17,243 bases of DNA from Irineochytrium annulatum. Taxonomy: Eukaryota; Chytridiomycota; Chytridiomycetes; Chytridiales; Chytridiaceae. Every line of letters starts with the position of its first letter. Position 1 is the first letter of the stretch. Positions 1 to 9,828 of the stretch are shown piece after piece. The position numbers and the translations under genes were made by a program. Where the stretch lies: contig JADGJL010000611.1 in the NCBI GenBank assembly GCA_027600665.1, forward strand, positions 1 to 17,243, given 5' to 3'. The notes below the pieces were generated by a model. It saw only the letters and a program-made list of their open reading frames with translations. It searched no databases and was not told the DNA's origin.

Positions 1-1252
1 GACTGGTTGTGAACGGATTAGGGACTGGGACGTGACACGAGGCCTACTCTAGCGGCCACGACGCTGGACATGGGACCTAACCGTGGACCTCACCTTTCTA
101 GATACCTCTTTTTGCTTGCATTCTTTTACTCTGTGACCCGTGATTTATCCCACCTTGAACTTTGTTTATTGTTTATGTTTTGTCTGAGGACCCAGTCCTC
201 ACACCTTCGCACAACCGGAACCTTTTACAATAACCTGGAGTCGGTGTTGTTGACCCAGGAGCAGAGCAACTACATGAAGCCGAGCTTCTATGGATAGCAG
301 TCAGCCGATGATGGGAAGGTTGCGTCAACCCGACTTTAATCTACGCTGCTGGTAGGGCTTCACCTCAACAACACGAGTGCGAGATGATCTCGCATATCTC
401 GCGGAACGCGACTCCAACGGCGCGTCATCACGGCGTCGCTGATTGCGAGGTGTCACCGCGGCGTTCCCCTTCCTGCACGCTCGTTAAGGCCCCACCATCC
501 CCATCACCATCCATCGCGCGCTTGATGGTGGTCTCCGGATCAGCGCATCGACGCAGCAACGCCGACGCGTGATCCGCAGACCGGCAGTGATGGTGCCGGG
601 CCGGGCGAGGCGGCGGGCGGACTGGCGGGCGGACTCTATGTGCTGATGTCACACGCTGGCTGAGGCGGCTGGGACCATGGGACGCGGCTTATTCTTCCCA
701 CCAGACGCAGTGAGTCATTCTTCTTATCGAAATCGAGGCAGTGGCGTTTATGCTAACTTCATGCCTGGTATCATGCCCTTTAATTATTTTTAACCTACAC
801 GAAACAGGTAAGTAAGAAGGCAGTCATAATGGAACATTGAGCAGATTTGAATGAGGTCAACAGCGTGGACGTCAAGTACGAAAAACTGAATTACAAGAGA
901 CACGAGTTTGCTCCGTGTAAGAGTGAGAGGGCGGATATAGCCGGCAATGCAAGAGAATTTGGAACTACAATAAAGTTTTCCACAACAACGGGTAAGAGGG
1001 CTGTTTTTTCATAGAAAAGAACCCTGTCTAGGAGTGAAGCAGAAATAAACATATCAAACACTTGACGCGGATTGCAATAAACAAAATCGAGGACGGGTGT
1101 AGCTGGTTTATCACCTAAAAAAAGCGACACGGAGCAAAAGCGAAGGAGCCCAGAAGGATATACGACGTAAAATACACGAAAGTACGCCAATCGATCAGCA
1201 TCACTGCGCCGATCTATCCTTGAATCCCTTTCAATGACCCAGCGCCAAAGCA
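1..1252. other. Left flank without a confident gene
   Basis: No recognisable protein or RNA gene is visible here. The right part must hold the 3' UTR of the minus-strand zinc-finger gene that stops at 1253. A plus-strand open stretch ends at a TAG at 295-297 and its last codons look protein-like (ending NYMKPSFYG), so the terminal exon of a gene lying further left is possible but cannot be proven. A perfect 12-bp tandem duplication lies at 612-635. Open frames on either strand between 384 and 652 and between 891 and 1451 show no family signature and have the composition of shadows or chance frames. Confidence 0.5.
612..635. repeat. Perfect 2 x 12-bp tandem repeat
   Basis: The 12-mer GGCGGGCGGACT occurs twice head to tail (612-623 and 624-635) with no mismatch. 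It lies in non-coding sequence and has no obvious function. It is most likely a replication-slippage duplication. Confidence 0.8.
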
Positions 1253-1643
1253 TCACCTCCCAGCCTCCTCCCCGCCCCCCGCCAAATGCCCAAAGAACAC
1301 CTGCGGCTGCGCCTGCGGCCCCGCCATACCCTGCATCATCCTCTGCTGCTGGATCCTGTCCGACAGCAAGCTCTGCGGCGCCCTGCCCCCGGCAAACCCG
1401 CCAACCGCCCCATTCCCGCTCGCGGCCTGCTTCCCCGCCACGGGATCCCACGGCTGCTGCGGGGACGCCAACGACGCTCCCCGCGGGTCCGGCCCCTGCC
1501 CCGCGTCGGCGTCAGAGCGGCGACGGCGGGAGCGGGTGTGGACGGACGGGTTCAGCCCGGGTGCGACGGCGGAGGACGCGAGGGATGGCGCGACGGAGAG
1601 GGTCGGCCCCCAGCTTTTGGCAAGGTCGTGCTGGTTCTGCTGC

Positions 1644-1675
<32 letters not shown>

Positions 1676-4349
1676 GTTTTGGTAGAGCTGCTGCGGATGG
1701 GACTGCTGTTGTTGCGCTCCGGCGCCAGCGCCGGCGTCGAACGACATGCGGTGATACTGCCCCTGCTGCCCTTGCTGCTGATTCTGTTGCTGGAACTGCT
1801 GCATCTGCATCCGCTCCTGCATTTGCTGCTTCCTCGACGGCCCAAATCCGACTTCTCCATCTCCTCCGCCACCATCGACAAGCCCGCCAAACTGATGACT
1901 AAAAGTTCCCATCCCCCCACTGCTAGGCGCCGACGCCGATATCATGATCTGCTCCAGCGGGCTCGCAAGCCCTAGGCTCCCTGCGTTAGAAGAGCTGGAA
2001 GACAGCCCCGGCTGCGGTCTCGCGTACGGGAAGTTCGTCTGCAGGCTCAACGATAGACCACCGCCGCCGTTCACATCCGCGCTTCGGCGCCGCGCCAGCA
2101 GGCTGTGGCCGTGATGCAACCTCCCAACGCCGTCCTCAACCGATCCGACCCTCACCGCGCCAAACGATCCCGCACCCGGCGAGCCCGCCGTGTCCTCCCC
2201 TCGACTCCCAAGCAGGTCACCAAACACCCCCGTTGCGCCCCCCGCGGGCTGTGCGCGCGGCTGCTCAACAGCTGCGAACGACGTACCACCGCCGGAGCCG
2301 GCCGGCAGCTTGTGCGTGTGATACTGCAGCGACCCGCCGGCTCGTGGCGGCTGAAGCAACAGCAGGGATGCGCGAGCTTCTGGCGGCGCGGGCACGATCT
2401 TTGGCTCCGGCTGCTGCTGGTGTTGCTGCTGGTGGCGATACCCGCCGCTCGGCCATCCCGGAATGGCCATTGGCATCGACGGCGATGGCTGATGTTGGCC
2501 AACGCCAGGTTGCTCGGGAAACCGGACAGCCATGGAATGTTGTGACGCTGGTGGCTGCGAGGGTATAGGCTGGGGCTGCGGTTGATGGAACTGTGACGTG
2601 GCGCCGCTGCTGTTGCTGGCGCTCTGGAATCTCGCGTTTGCAGTGACGGAGGGGTAGACGGCTGTTGCTGGTGATATCAGCGGCGCGGCTGTCGGGGAGG
2701 GGTACGCAAACTGCGGCTGCGGTGATGCGGCAGATGGTGACGGGTTGTAACGATCCGGCAAGGACGACGCCGTGATGATTTTCGGCGGGAGAGCGAACGG
2801 TTCGTTGTTGTGCGAGGGGTTAGAGGATGGCGGAAGTGGCGGGCGGGATGGCGGGTCGATGGGTGAGATGTCCATTCGGGACTGAGGGGTTGGGACGGGC
2901 AAAGGTAAGGAAAGGGGCACGGCGCGGGTTTTTGAGGGTTTAGGGAGCGAGGGAGGTGTCATATTGATGAAAGCTTCGGCGGAGAAGAGGTCGGGCTGAG
3001 GGACAGCGGTGTCCATGGCGGCCGTGGTGCTGCCGTTGAACGGATCTCCGCCGTTTTGGGCCAAATGAACCTTCGAGTGCTTCTTCAAGATATCACTCCT
3101 GCAATAAATCACAGATCAGTCATCTCCAATTGCGTTGATGTGAAGAAGAAACAAACCGGCTGAACCGCTTCGGGCAAGACGGCACGGGGCACTTAAACGC
3201 GAACGGCTGCGTGTGCGTGCTCTTGTAGTGCCTCGACAAATGGCTCGATCTCCCAAACTGCTTTCCGCAGCTCTCCACAGGGCATAAATAAGTCTTTGGC
3301 ACTTTCCCCGTAATGGCCTTCCCCTTTGACCCGGCCCCCGAACCAAGCACCCCAACCGGCGGCACCGACCCGTCCTCCCCGTAATCGTCACCTCCAGGAG
3401 TGCCGACGTTGTGACCGCCGGCACCGTCGCTTAAGGCGCTGCTGGACGAGCTAACCCCGCTGGCAACGCTAACGTTGCTGTTCGCCCTCGGCCTGTTATT
3501 CGCCGCGGCCAGCATCGAAGCCGTGTGATCCCCAAAATACGTCAAAGAGCTCGCGCCGCGATGATGCACCGCAGGCTCGCCTTCCGGGATACGCGGCAGC
3601 GGGTCGCTGAGCGCTCGGGATCGCTCGGCGAGGCTGTCTAGCGCTAGCGTGGCTAACGGGGTATGATCGCGATCGTTTAAACGGATCTCGGAGACGGGGA
3701 GTAAGGCGCTCGGGGTCATACTTCCCTCCACGGGGACGTTCTGAAGCAACGTGAATCGGGGCGACGCGTCATCGAGCGACGTCGTCGGCGAGTTGGAGGA
3801 ATTGGAGGAGAAGCTCTGGCGGTGATGTGGCGGCATGAATGTGAGGTCGGTCGCGGTCCGGGTGTCGAAATCCGGGCTTCCGATGAGAGTGCCGCCGGCG
3901 TTCCACGAGCCCACGCGGAGCGAGGCGGAAGAAGAGGAATTGTCTTCAATTTTGAAGGACATGTGTGGGGAAGAGAGACGACGGTTCTTTGGGTCCTCCG
4001 TCATCATCATGTTTCCCGTCCCGCTCGGAAGAGACGAACCATCCCCAACGGCTGTTGATAGTGTGCCGTTGCTTCCGCGGCGCGTCGCGTCCCCGTTCAC
4101 CATGTCTTCATCCTCCATGTCGTTTCGAATGTCACCGCCGTCGAACGGATGGTGCGGTTGATGTGAAGGTCGGGGAGGTATCATTCGCTGAGGGGAAGGA
4201 AGAGTGGAGTTTGGCGGAGTAGGCATCTGGGCCCGTTGCTGTTGATGCTGCTGTTCATGTCGCTGATGGGAAGTCGAGTCTGGGCTCGATATGCCATCCG
4301 AGGCGTCCCGCGGTCCGTTCGCCCCGCCGGAGTCCACGGACGTTGTCAT
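1253..4349 (-). CDS. C2H2 zinc-finger transcription factor, Gln-rich (two fingers, Msn2/Mig1-like)
   Basis: Two exons, 4349-3157 and 3098-1253, encode about 1012 aa. The 58-nt intron (3156-3099, GTTTGT..TTGCAG, branch-like CTGAT) falls inside finger 2 and splits the Arg398 codon. Finger 1 spans C356 to H379 (C-X4-C-X12-H-X4-H) with helix residues RSSHLSR. Finger 2 spans C387 to H409 (C-X4-C-X12-H-X3-H) with helix residues RSDILKK. These helices resemble the tandem pair of fungal stress and glucose regulators (Msn2/4, Mig1, Rsv1), which bind G-rich cores such as AGGGG; this is an inference, not a proven orthology. The rest looks disordered: a Ser-rich N-terminal arm, a Pro/Gln/Ser-rich C-terminal arm, a Gln-rich block at about residues 821-888 with Q879-885 uninterrupted, and a basic SRRRRSD stretch that could be a nuclear signal. 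The Gln-rich part is probably an activation region. The start is the first ATG of the long frame (4349). The fingers sit mid-protein, unlike Msn2 where they are C-terminal. Further small introns hidden in the low-complexity exon 2 cannot be excluded. Confidence 0.88.
1637..1657 (-). repeat. (CTG)7 / polyglutamine (CAG)7 microsatellite
   Basis: Seven perfect CTG units on the plus strand read as CAG on the coding (minus) strand and encode Gln879-885 of the zinc-finger protein. Interrupted CTG units continue on both sides (about 1631-1695), and a second Gln-rich stretch is coded at about 1765-1830. Pure triplet runs of this kind slip, so allele length may differ among strains. Confidence 0.85.
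3099..3156 (-). other. Intron within zinc finger 2
   Basis: This 58-nt intron of the C2H2 gene has donor GTTTGT, a branch-like GACTGAT and acceptor TTGCAG. Removing it joins CPKRFS to RSDILKKH and restores a complete C-X4-C-X12-H-X3-H finger. Without splicing, the frame leaves the finger after FSR and neither zinc-binding histidine is made. Confidence 0.9.
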
Positions 4350-5155
4350 ACGGTTACGCTACCGAAATGCTACAAGGGTAAATAATGCTTAATTGCCACG
4401 AATAAAGAACAATCGGTTGTGCTGCGGGGTGTGAGAAGGGTGCACGGCCGCTACAATAAGCCATTGCCGCCGCTCGACTCATAACCATTCCTCTCTCCCG
4501 CAATAACCCACCTCAGAGCAACCAGTCCGGCTGGGCGCGCTCCGGATGGGCGCCTCTCGAGGGATGCGAAGCCGAGCTCGGTGCCACCAGGCGTCTACCT
4601 CAACCCTCGTCCAGAGTAAACCCGCTTCCCCAGGCGGCTAGTTCCCAGTCCTGATGACGGCCGGCAGCTGTGAGCTTGGCTGTTTACGACGGCGGTTCTC
4701 CCGGCTCCAGGGACGACGACGGAAGTCCGATACTGTAGGCTCTCCGCTTCCGCTTGGCACTTCCCACCCCCCAAGGTCGTTGCTCGCGCGAGATTCGATT
4801 AGAATTGCGACGCGAGGGGAGGCTTATCTCGCCCGACTTCACCCGGACTGAAACGCCAGGCACGTCCATATTACCGTAACAGGAACAGCACGCGGTTATT
4901 GCAACGACGCGGTGGAGCCGGTGTCAGGAAGATCATGTTCAGCTGCCGGCTGAATTTCGAGGAGCTGCAGGCCCATGGGCTCGGGCGCTTGGTTGCGGTG
5001 GGAGAGGGGTCGCATCTCCGCGAGCCGGGCGCGGCTCCTTACCTCGCAGATCGTCAAGACGAGGGCATATGCGTGTTCTCGCGTGGTTCAGCGGCCGAGG
5101 AGGGCCAACCGCGCATCAACGCGTAATTTAGGAAAAAGTCATATTAATAACATCG

Positions 5156-5176
5156 GATCTGCAAGCAGATCACGTG
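5156..5176. promoter_or_regulatory. Inverted repeat fused to a CACGTG E-box
   Basis: GATCTGC-AA-GCAGATC is a perfect 7-bp inverted repeat (5156-5171). Its last base starts a CACGTG palindrome (5171-5176), the core bound by bHLH factors such as Pho4 and Cbf1 in fungi. It lies about 0.8 kb upstream of the zinc-finger gene start. A regulatory role is an inference from motif shape only. Confidence 0.3.
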
Positions 5177-6716
5177 GTAGATGCCTTCTGTCTCGTCGAT
5201 ACTTCCACACACGCACGCCCAACACCGTCTTCGGTCCCGCCCTTCCGGAATTCTTTTAGCCTCCGACCTTCCTCGCGTGCTCGACAAGACGACCAGCATG
5301 TTATACGCGGGACAATGGATGCCTCCCTCATGCCGCTGTCCTTCAACACGCGCGTTCCATACCCTTGGCCGACCGCGTCGCTCTGTTGGGAAGGCGCGAC
5401 TGCATGTGGGAACGCGCGTACGTTGAGTCAATGCGGAGGGACCACAAGATGAGATCTTGCTGACGGACTGCGCTGCGATTTGATCTTGCAGGTGAAGCCC
5501 AGTTGCATGCGGTTACGTGCTGACTAAGGTGCTGTCTACGTACAACTGACGACGTCGATGGCAGTCGGGTCTGAGTGACGTGTGGCCTCAACGAGCTCAG
5601 CCTTCCACCCTGCAGCTTCCGGCTTCCGAGGGAGGATTGACCCACTAACGCCCAAGGCTGGAGTGTTCGATTTACGCAAGTCCTCGCTCAAGACCTGCTC
5701 CTCTCCCACGAGACCTTGAGAGTGCCTTCCGTTTTTTGTGGTAAACCTTTCTGCAGAGACCTGTGAGTGAGCAAGACCCGGATAAAACCAGTCGTAAAGC
5801 GTGATAGACAATGGCAGCATTTAATCAGATAATTTATTCGAATGGAAGTGTATTCTTAAAATGATGCCAGAGACATGTACTTTCGAGCCAATTGTCCCAA
5901 CATTATCAGTACCACTATTCACACACTCTCCCCTGTCGCCTCCACTCCGAGAAAGAGAACAATGCAGCGCAAAGCAAACGGTTTGCTTTGCCCCGTCTCA
6001 TTCCGGTCCAAACCGTCGACCACCGTATTGGGGAGATTAACAAAATCCCCGTATCACACCTCATACTCAAAGTAGTTGGTCTCGAGTCCGACACTTCACA
6101 TCCATGAGTTGTTGTCGGTGTTCACGACACGTCACGCCATCATCCAGCCGCCGCACTTCCGGCGTCGACGACACGACTATGAGCGTCGGCCATACAAAAA
6201 ATTAAAAATTGAACAAAATCATCCTGCGGGGATGCTTCCCTTGAACATAGACATGCTCGGGTCCTCCTTAATAACGTCAACGCTGCGTGAGTCGATGTCA
6301 TGAACACCACACGCAGTCCTCTAAACTCTGAAGCAAGCTATCGACAACCACCGGCCCGGATCCTCGCCGAACCCAAAGCAGAACTCATCACCAATTGAAT
6401 AAGGAAGTCAGGGTTTGCCATTGATTGCCGATGTCTCCCTCAACAATCGTCAATCCAACAAGCCCATACACCCCTCTGAAGTCTTGATTGACTTGTAAAT
6501 GTGGGCCAACCCTTCTATTGGCAACCGGAAGGTTCGACAGTCGACTTAGTCAAGCAGGACGCGCGAACTGCAGCCCGGCACGACCATCGATGCTGCCATC
6601 GTCGGCTCAAAGGATTGATGGGATAACCCAGCTGACCTTCAAGAACGTCAAGGGATCCAAGGTGATCATACCGTCTCCTCCAGTGGAGGACGCTTCGGCA
6701 CGTCGCCGCACCCCTT

Positions 6717-6744
6717 TCAATCCAACCCTCTCAATCCAACCCTC
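6717..6744. repeat. Perfect 2 x 14-bp tandem repeat
   Basis: TCAATCCAACCCTC occurs twice in a row (6717-6730 and 6731-6744) without mismatch, about 250 bp upstream of the ERV29 start codon. It could duplicate a promoter element or be simple slippage. Confidence 0.8.
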
Positions 6745-6990
6745 GCTCTTATTCCAGTCTTGCGATGCCTAACGGCCGTCGCGCAAACCACTCTCCGTCC
6801 CTGATACGTCCTCCTCTGCGTACCCACCGGCGTGATTGGGGCCGCGGAACATAGCTTAGCTTGGGCCTGGGTACGGGTGTTGCGACGTGTATTTCCAGCC
6901 TCGCCTGACCACCACCCCTCCCAGCAAAAATTCCCGGGCCGAGCTCGCACCAACCTCCCGCGACGCCTTGTTCCCGTACCCTTGCCCACC

Positions 6991-8468
6991 ATGGAACAGG
7001 TCAAGGAGGCGCTCGCGAAGGTCGAGACCGTCCTCGAGTCCGTATCGCAGCCGATTAAGCCGTACCTGCCGACCGGTATGGGATGATCCTTACCTTGATG
7101 GGGACAGTGGGTGCTGGATTTGGACCACGGATGGACGGACTTGAGGATCGCGGGCTGAGGACAATGGATCGCGCGTGGGCCTTATCATGACGGTGCAGTT
7201 GATCTTTGGGCCTGGAGCTGTGGGCTGGTGGCGGCCAAGGATTGGCATGATGATGATGAAGCGCAATTCAAAGCTTAATGCGGTTCCGTTCACAGTCGCC
7301 AGGTTCCTGCTCGTCGTTACCTTCCTCGAGGACTCGCTCAGAATAAGGTACTGACCGCGATCGTGCATGGCAGACACCGATGGACCGGATCCGCGTGGGA
7401 ATCGGGTGCGAGCATATCTGTGGGGGGAGTTGCTTTGCATGGGATTCTTGCGCGATGTCGGACGTAGATTTCGATGTAGTGAATCGGATGGCTGGGAGAG
7501 GAAGTCACCATGGGGCTGGACGCTTGAAGAGATGTTGAACCGTTCGACCGGAACCTGATTGTCTTCCAAAAAACCTCGCAGCACGCAATACTCGGATCAA
7601 AAATACTACCTGAAGAAGTACCGAGGTGAGTCTCATAGTTACCGGCTCCGCTTCCATCCTTGCGCGCTTTAACATAAATTTTTTAGGATTCCCGGCCTGG
7701 GGTGCAGACATCTTCCTCGTCCTAAACGTGATCGTCATGCTCTCGGGGTCCATCCTCGCGATCCTCAAGCGCCACACCGAGGTCGCCTGCGCCGGCCTCT
7801 TCACCGTCGTCCTCTCCCAGTCCCTTGGCTACGGCCTGCTGTTCGACACCTCGTTCCTTTTCCGCTCCCTCTCTGTCTGCGGCGGCCTCCTTATGCTCCT
7901 GGCCGAAAGCATGTCCACCAAGCGGAGGGGAGCTGGCATTTTTGCGGGCCTGCCGACCGTTAGCGAGACGGATCGGGCGACGTATTTGCAGCTGTTTGGG
8001 AGGATCTTGCTCGTCTTTTTGTTCCTGGGGTTCATCTTTGCGGGGGATCTGAGCTTGATCAGGATCATCGTCGCGCTGGTGGCGTTTGTCGGGTGCATCT
8101 TTGTCGTTATTGGCTTCAAGGCCAAGTGGTCTGCGTGGATGCTGATCACGTTCTTGAGCATCAGCAACGTCGTGTTGAACAACTGGTGGTCGCTTCATCA
8201 GTGAGTTCTATTGTTTGCTTTGGCTAGCGCTCATGAATTGTACTGACTGTGTTCGCTCAACTTAACTAGCAACCACCCGCAGCGGGATTTCCAAAAGTAC
8301 GACTTCTTCCAGACGCTTTCAATCATGGGTGGTTTCCTTCTTCTTATTAACATGGTTTGTACTTTTATTTCCCCGTCGTTATCATTTCTTGCTTTGAGCT
8401 TAACTCTTCATTCGCGACATTAGGGACCAGGCGGCCTGTCAATGGACGAAAAGAAGAAGAACTTCTAG
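6991..8468 (+). CDS. ERV29: ERV29/SURF4-family ER-to-Golgi cargo receptor
   Basis: Six exons encode 274 aa: 6991-7075, 7296-7347, 7582-7625, 7687-8200, 8270-8354 and 8424-8468. All five introns are GT..AG. The family packages soluble secretory cargo into COPII vesicles and cycles between ER and Golgi. Family hallmarks are visible in order: PYLPTVARFLLVVTFLEDSLR (roughly residues 24-44), an LAES segment after GGLLM near 132, a GLPTV loop near 148, IGFKAKW near 202, KYDFFQT near 241, and the C-terminus GPGGLSMDEKKKNF, nearly the same as in animal SURF4. Several hydrophobic membrane segments fall between residues 66 and 260. The last four residues, KKNF, fit the KKXX COPI retrieval signal. Length matches the family (about 270 aa). 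The start ATG sits in a CCACCATGG context. Exons 2 and 3 are only 52 and 44 nt, and the first two introns (220 and 234 nt) are much longer than the other three (61, 69, 69). Confidence 0.96.
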
Positions 8469-9240
8469 TGGGGGGGTACGCGGCGTTTTTGGGGCGGAGA
8501 GGGGGAATGTCGGTGCAGTGTGGCCGGGGCCTCATTAGGCGCGATGTCTGGACAGAGTTTCTTGCAGTGGGGGGAGTAGGTCGGGCATTTTCTGTATTGC
8601 GATTAGGTAATGCGATTAAATGATCGTGTGCGTATGATTGTGTATGCGAGTGTTTGGTGTGGTGTCCCTTTTTTGTTCCTGCGGCCTCCTCCTATTAATC
8701 AAGATGCATCCTGCCATCCCTGCTTATCTTGACATTCTGCCCTCTTCCTCTTATTTACTTGTCTAATTCTATTGCTTCGCACTCGTCGGCTTCGCAGCCG
8801 GGCTCTGGGGCTATAGGGATCATTGGAGCTTTTCGTTCGTTTTGCTTCCATTTGTTTATCATCCCTCTCCAAATAGCGAAGTAATATAGAAAAATATCAT
8901 TTATTTTAAGTTTATTCTATCTCTTCCTGGGTGGTATTATATCTGAAACAAAACACCCATGCTAAGGTGAAAATTGACATGTTTAATGCCAACAAGCCCT
9001 GACGCTGCTGACAGTCGGACATGAAGGTGAACGCGGTTCGAAGCATAACGGTTTGAAGCAAAATCCTTGTTGCCGTCCAGCAATAAGTGCAACTCTTCCC
9101 AATTACAAGCGACTGCTCGTGGACGAGCTGGTCGGATCCCAAACTCCCCTACCGCCATTCGCCCCCACACCTGCCAGTGGCTGTCGCCGACAGTTATAGT
9201 CTCCTCTGGAGCTATAAGCGCACTTACCCTAACAGAGCGA

Positions 9241-9256
9241 TGTATATATATATACA
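9241..9256. repeat. Palindromic TA run TGTATATATATATACA
   Basis: This 16-bp perfect palindrome with a TATATATATATA core lies about 575 bp upstream of the permease start. It is a dinucleotide microsatellite. It is rather far away to be the core TATA box unless there is a long 5' UTR or an unseen leader intron. Confidence 0.6.
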
Positions 9257-9721
9257 CCGCAAACAACCTATGGCCCAGGATGGGGTTACGTCGTTTGTCT
9301 TAGCACGGGATATCTTTGTGGTGAAAGTGGCTTGAATCGTTAAACGTCTTTTGATTCCCACACAAATGCGCCCATAGGCGATTACGATTGCGGACATGCA
9401 GGTTTACAAGATCTCGTCACTGTCGCTGCATCCCAGCGTATGGTCAGGTTGAAGCCCAGTTATTGAAGAAGACGTAAAAAGCTGGCATCAGATTGATGTT
9501 CCTCCCAGCATAACAGGAAAACTGCACCCAAAAGAAAAAAATTAGGTGGATGGTACCCGTCGTCAGCAATTGGGGCCCACAGCTGCGGCACCGGAGCCCC
9601 CTTGGATAGCAGCCAGCAGCCGGATGACGACGACTGCAATGGCGAGGCTCAGTCCACGAAACGAACATGGGAATAACGGGGTGGGGCGGCCATGCGACCA
9701 GGTTAGCGATTTCATTTCAAC

Positions 9722-9798
9722 AGATAGCCATCGGACGCCATCGCCCGAGGCCCGATAAACACCGTAGCCTCCGTCGCCCACCTGCGTCGTCCCGATAA
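9722..9798 (+). promoter_or_regulatory. Cluster of GATA-factor-type (HGATAR) motifs before the permease
   Basis: Three HGATAR matches lie within 107 bp of the permease ATG: AGATAG at 9722-9727, and CGATAA at 9753-9758 and 9793-9798. The last two share the longer core CCCGATAA and are exactly 40 bp apart. In fungi such sites bind nitrogen-control GATA factors (AreA, Gat1, Gln3), which commonly act on amino acid and GABA permease genes. The motif is short, and these copies may lie in the 5' UTR. Confidence 0.35.
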
Positions 9799-9828
9799 CC
9801 TGCCGTCACCGCACCTCCGTCGTCAGTC

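Larger units (their letters stand above)
4350..6990. other. 2.6-kb divergent intergenic region
   Basis: This region separates the divergent zinc-finger gene and ERV29, and should carry both promoters and 5' UTRs. None of the open frames in it shows a family signature. Visible items are a 16-bp inverted repeat overlapping CACGTG at 5156-5176, a 14-bp tandem duplication at 6717-6744, CCCCT motifs at 6471, 6711 and 6915, AGGGG motifs at 4815 and 5005, and an AT-rich patch near 6190-6215. A minus-strand open segment at 6320-6219 looks protein-like but could not be linked to a full gene. An unrecognised small or intron-rich gene is not excluded. Confidence 0.5.
8469..9828. other. Intergenic region between ERV29 and the permease
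   Basis: No coding signature is seen. The left part should be ERV29 3' UTR; an AT-rich stretch at 8881-8920 may lie near its 3' end. A perfect hairpin (CGGCT-TCGC-AGCCG) is at 8787-8800, a 13-bp inverted repeat CTGTCG-C-CGACAG at 9181-9193, and a fully palindromic TA run at 9241-9256. The right end is the permease promoter with GATA-type motifs. Confidence 0.6.

Noticed and set aside
891..1451. Minus-strand frame of 186 codons overlapping the 3' end of the zinc-finger gene
   Set aside because: It begins within the other frame of the real gene and runs into its 3' UTR; no recognisable domain. A frame-switch or extra intron at the AGGTGATG near 1253 was considered but nothing supports it.
1234..1975. 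Long plus-strand open frames rich in Ala, Arg, Pro and Leu opposite the zinc-finger gene
   Set aside because: They are antisense shadows of the GC-rich, CAG-repeat coding strand and show no family motif.
6521..6560. Possible tRNA B-box (GGTTCGA) near 6530
   Set aside because: The following bases do not complete the B-box and no A-box or cloverleaf is found.
8787..8800. GC hairpin CGGCT-TCGC-AGCCG as a terminator
   Set aside because: Intrinsic terminators are a bacterial feature and this DNA is eukaryotic; the stem is only 5 bp.
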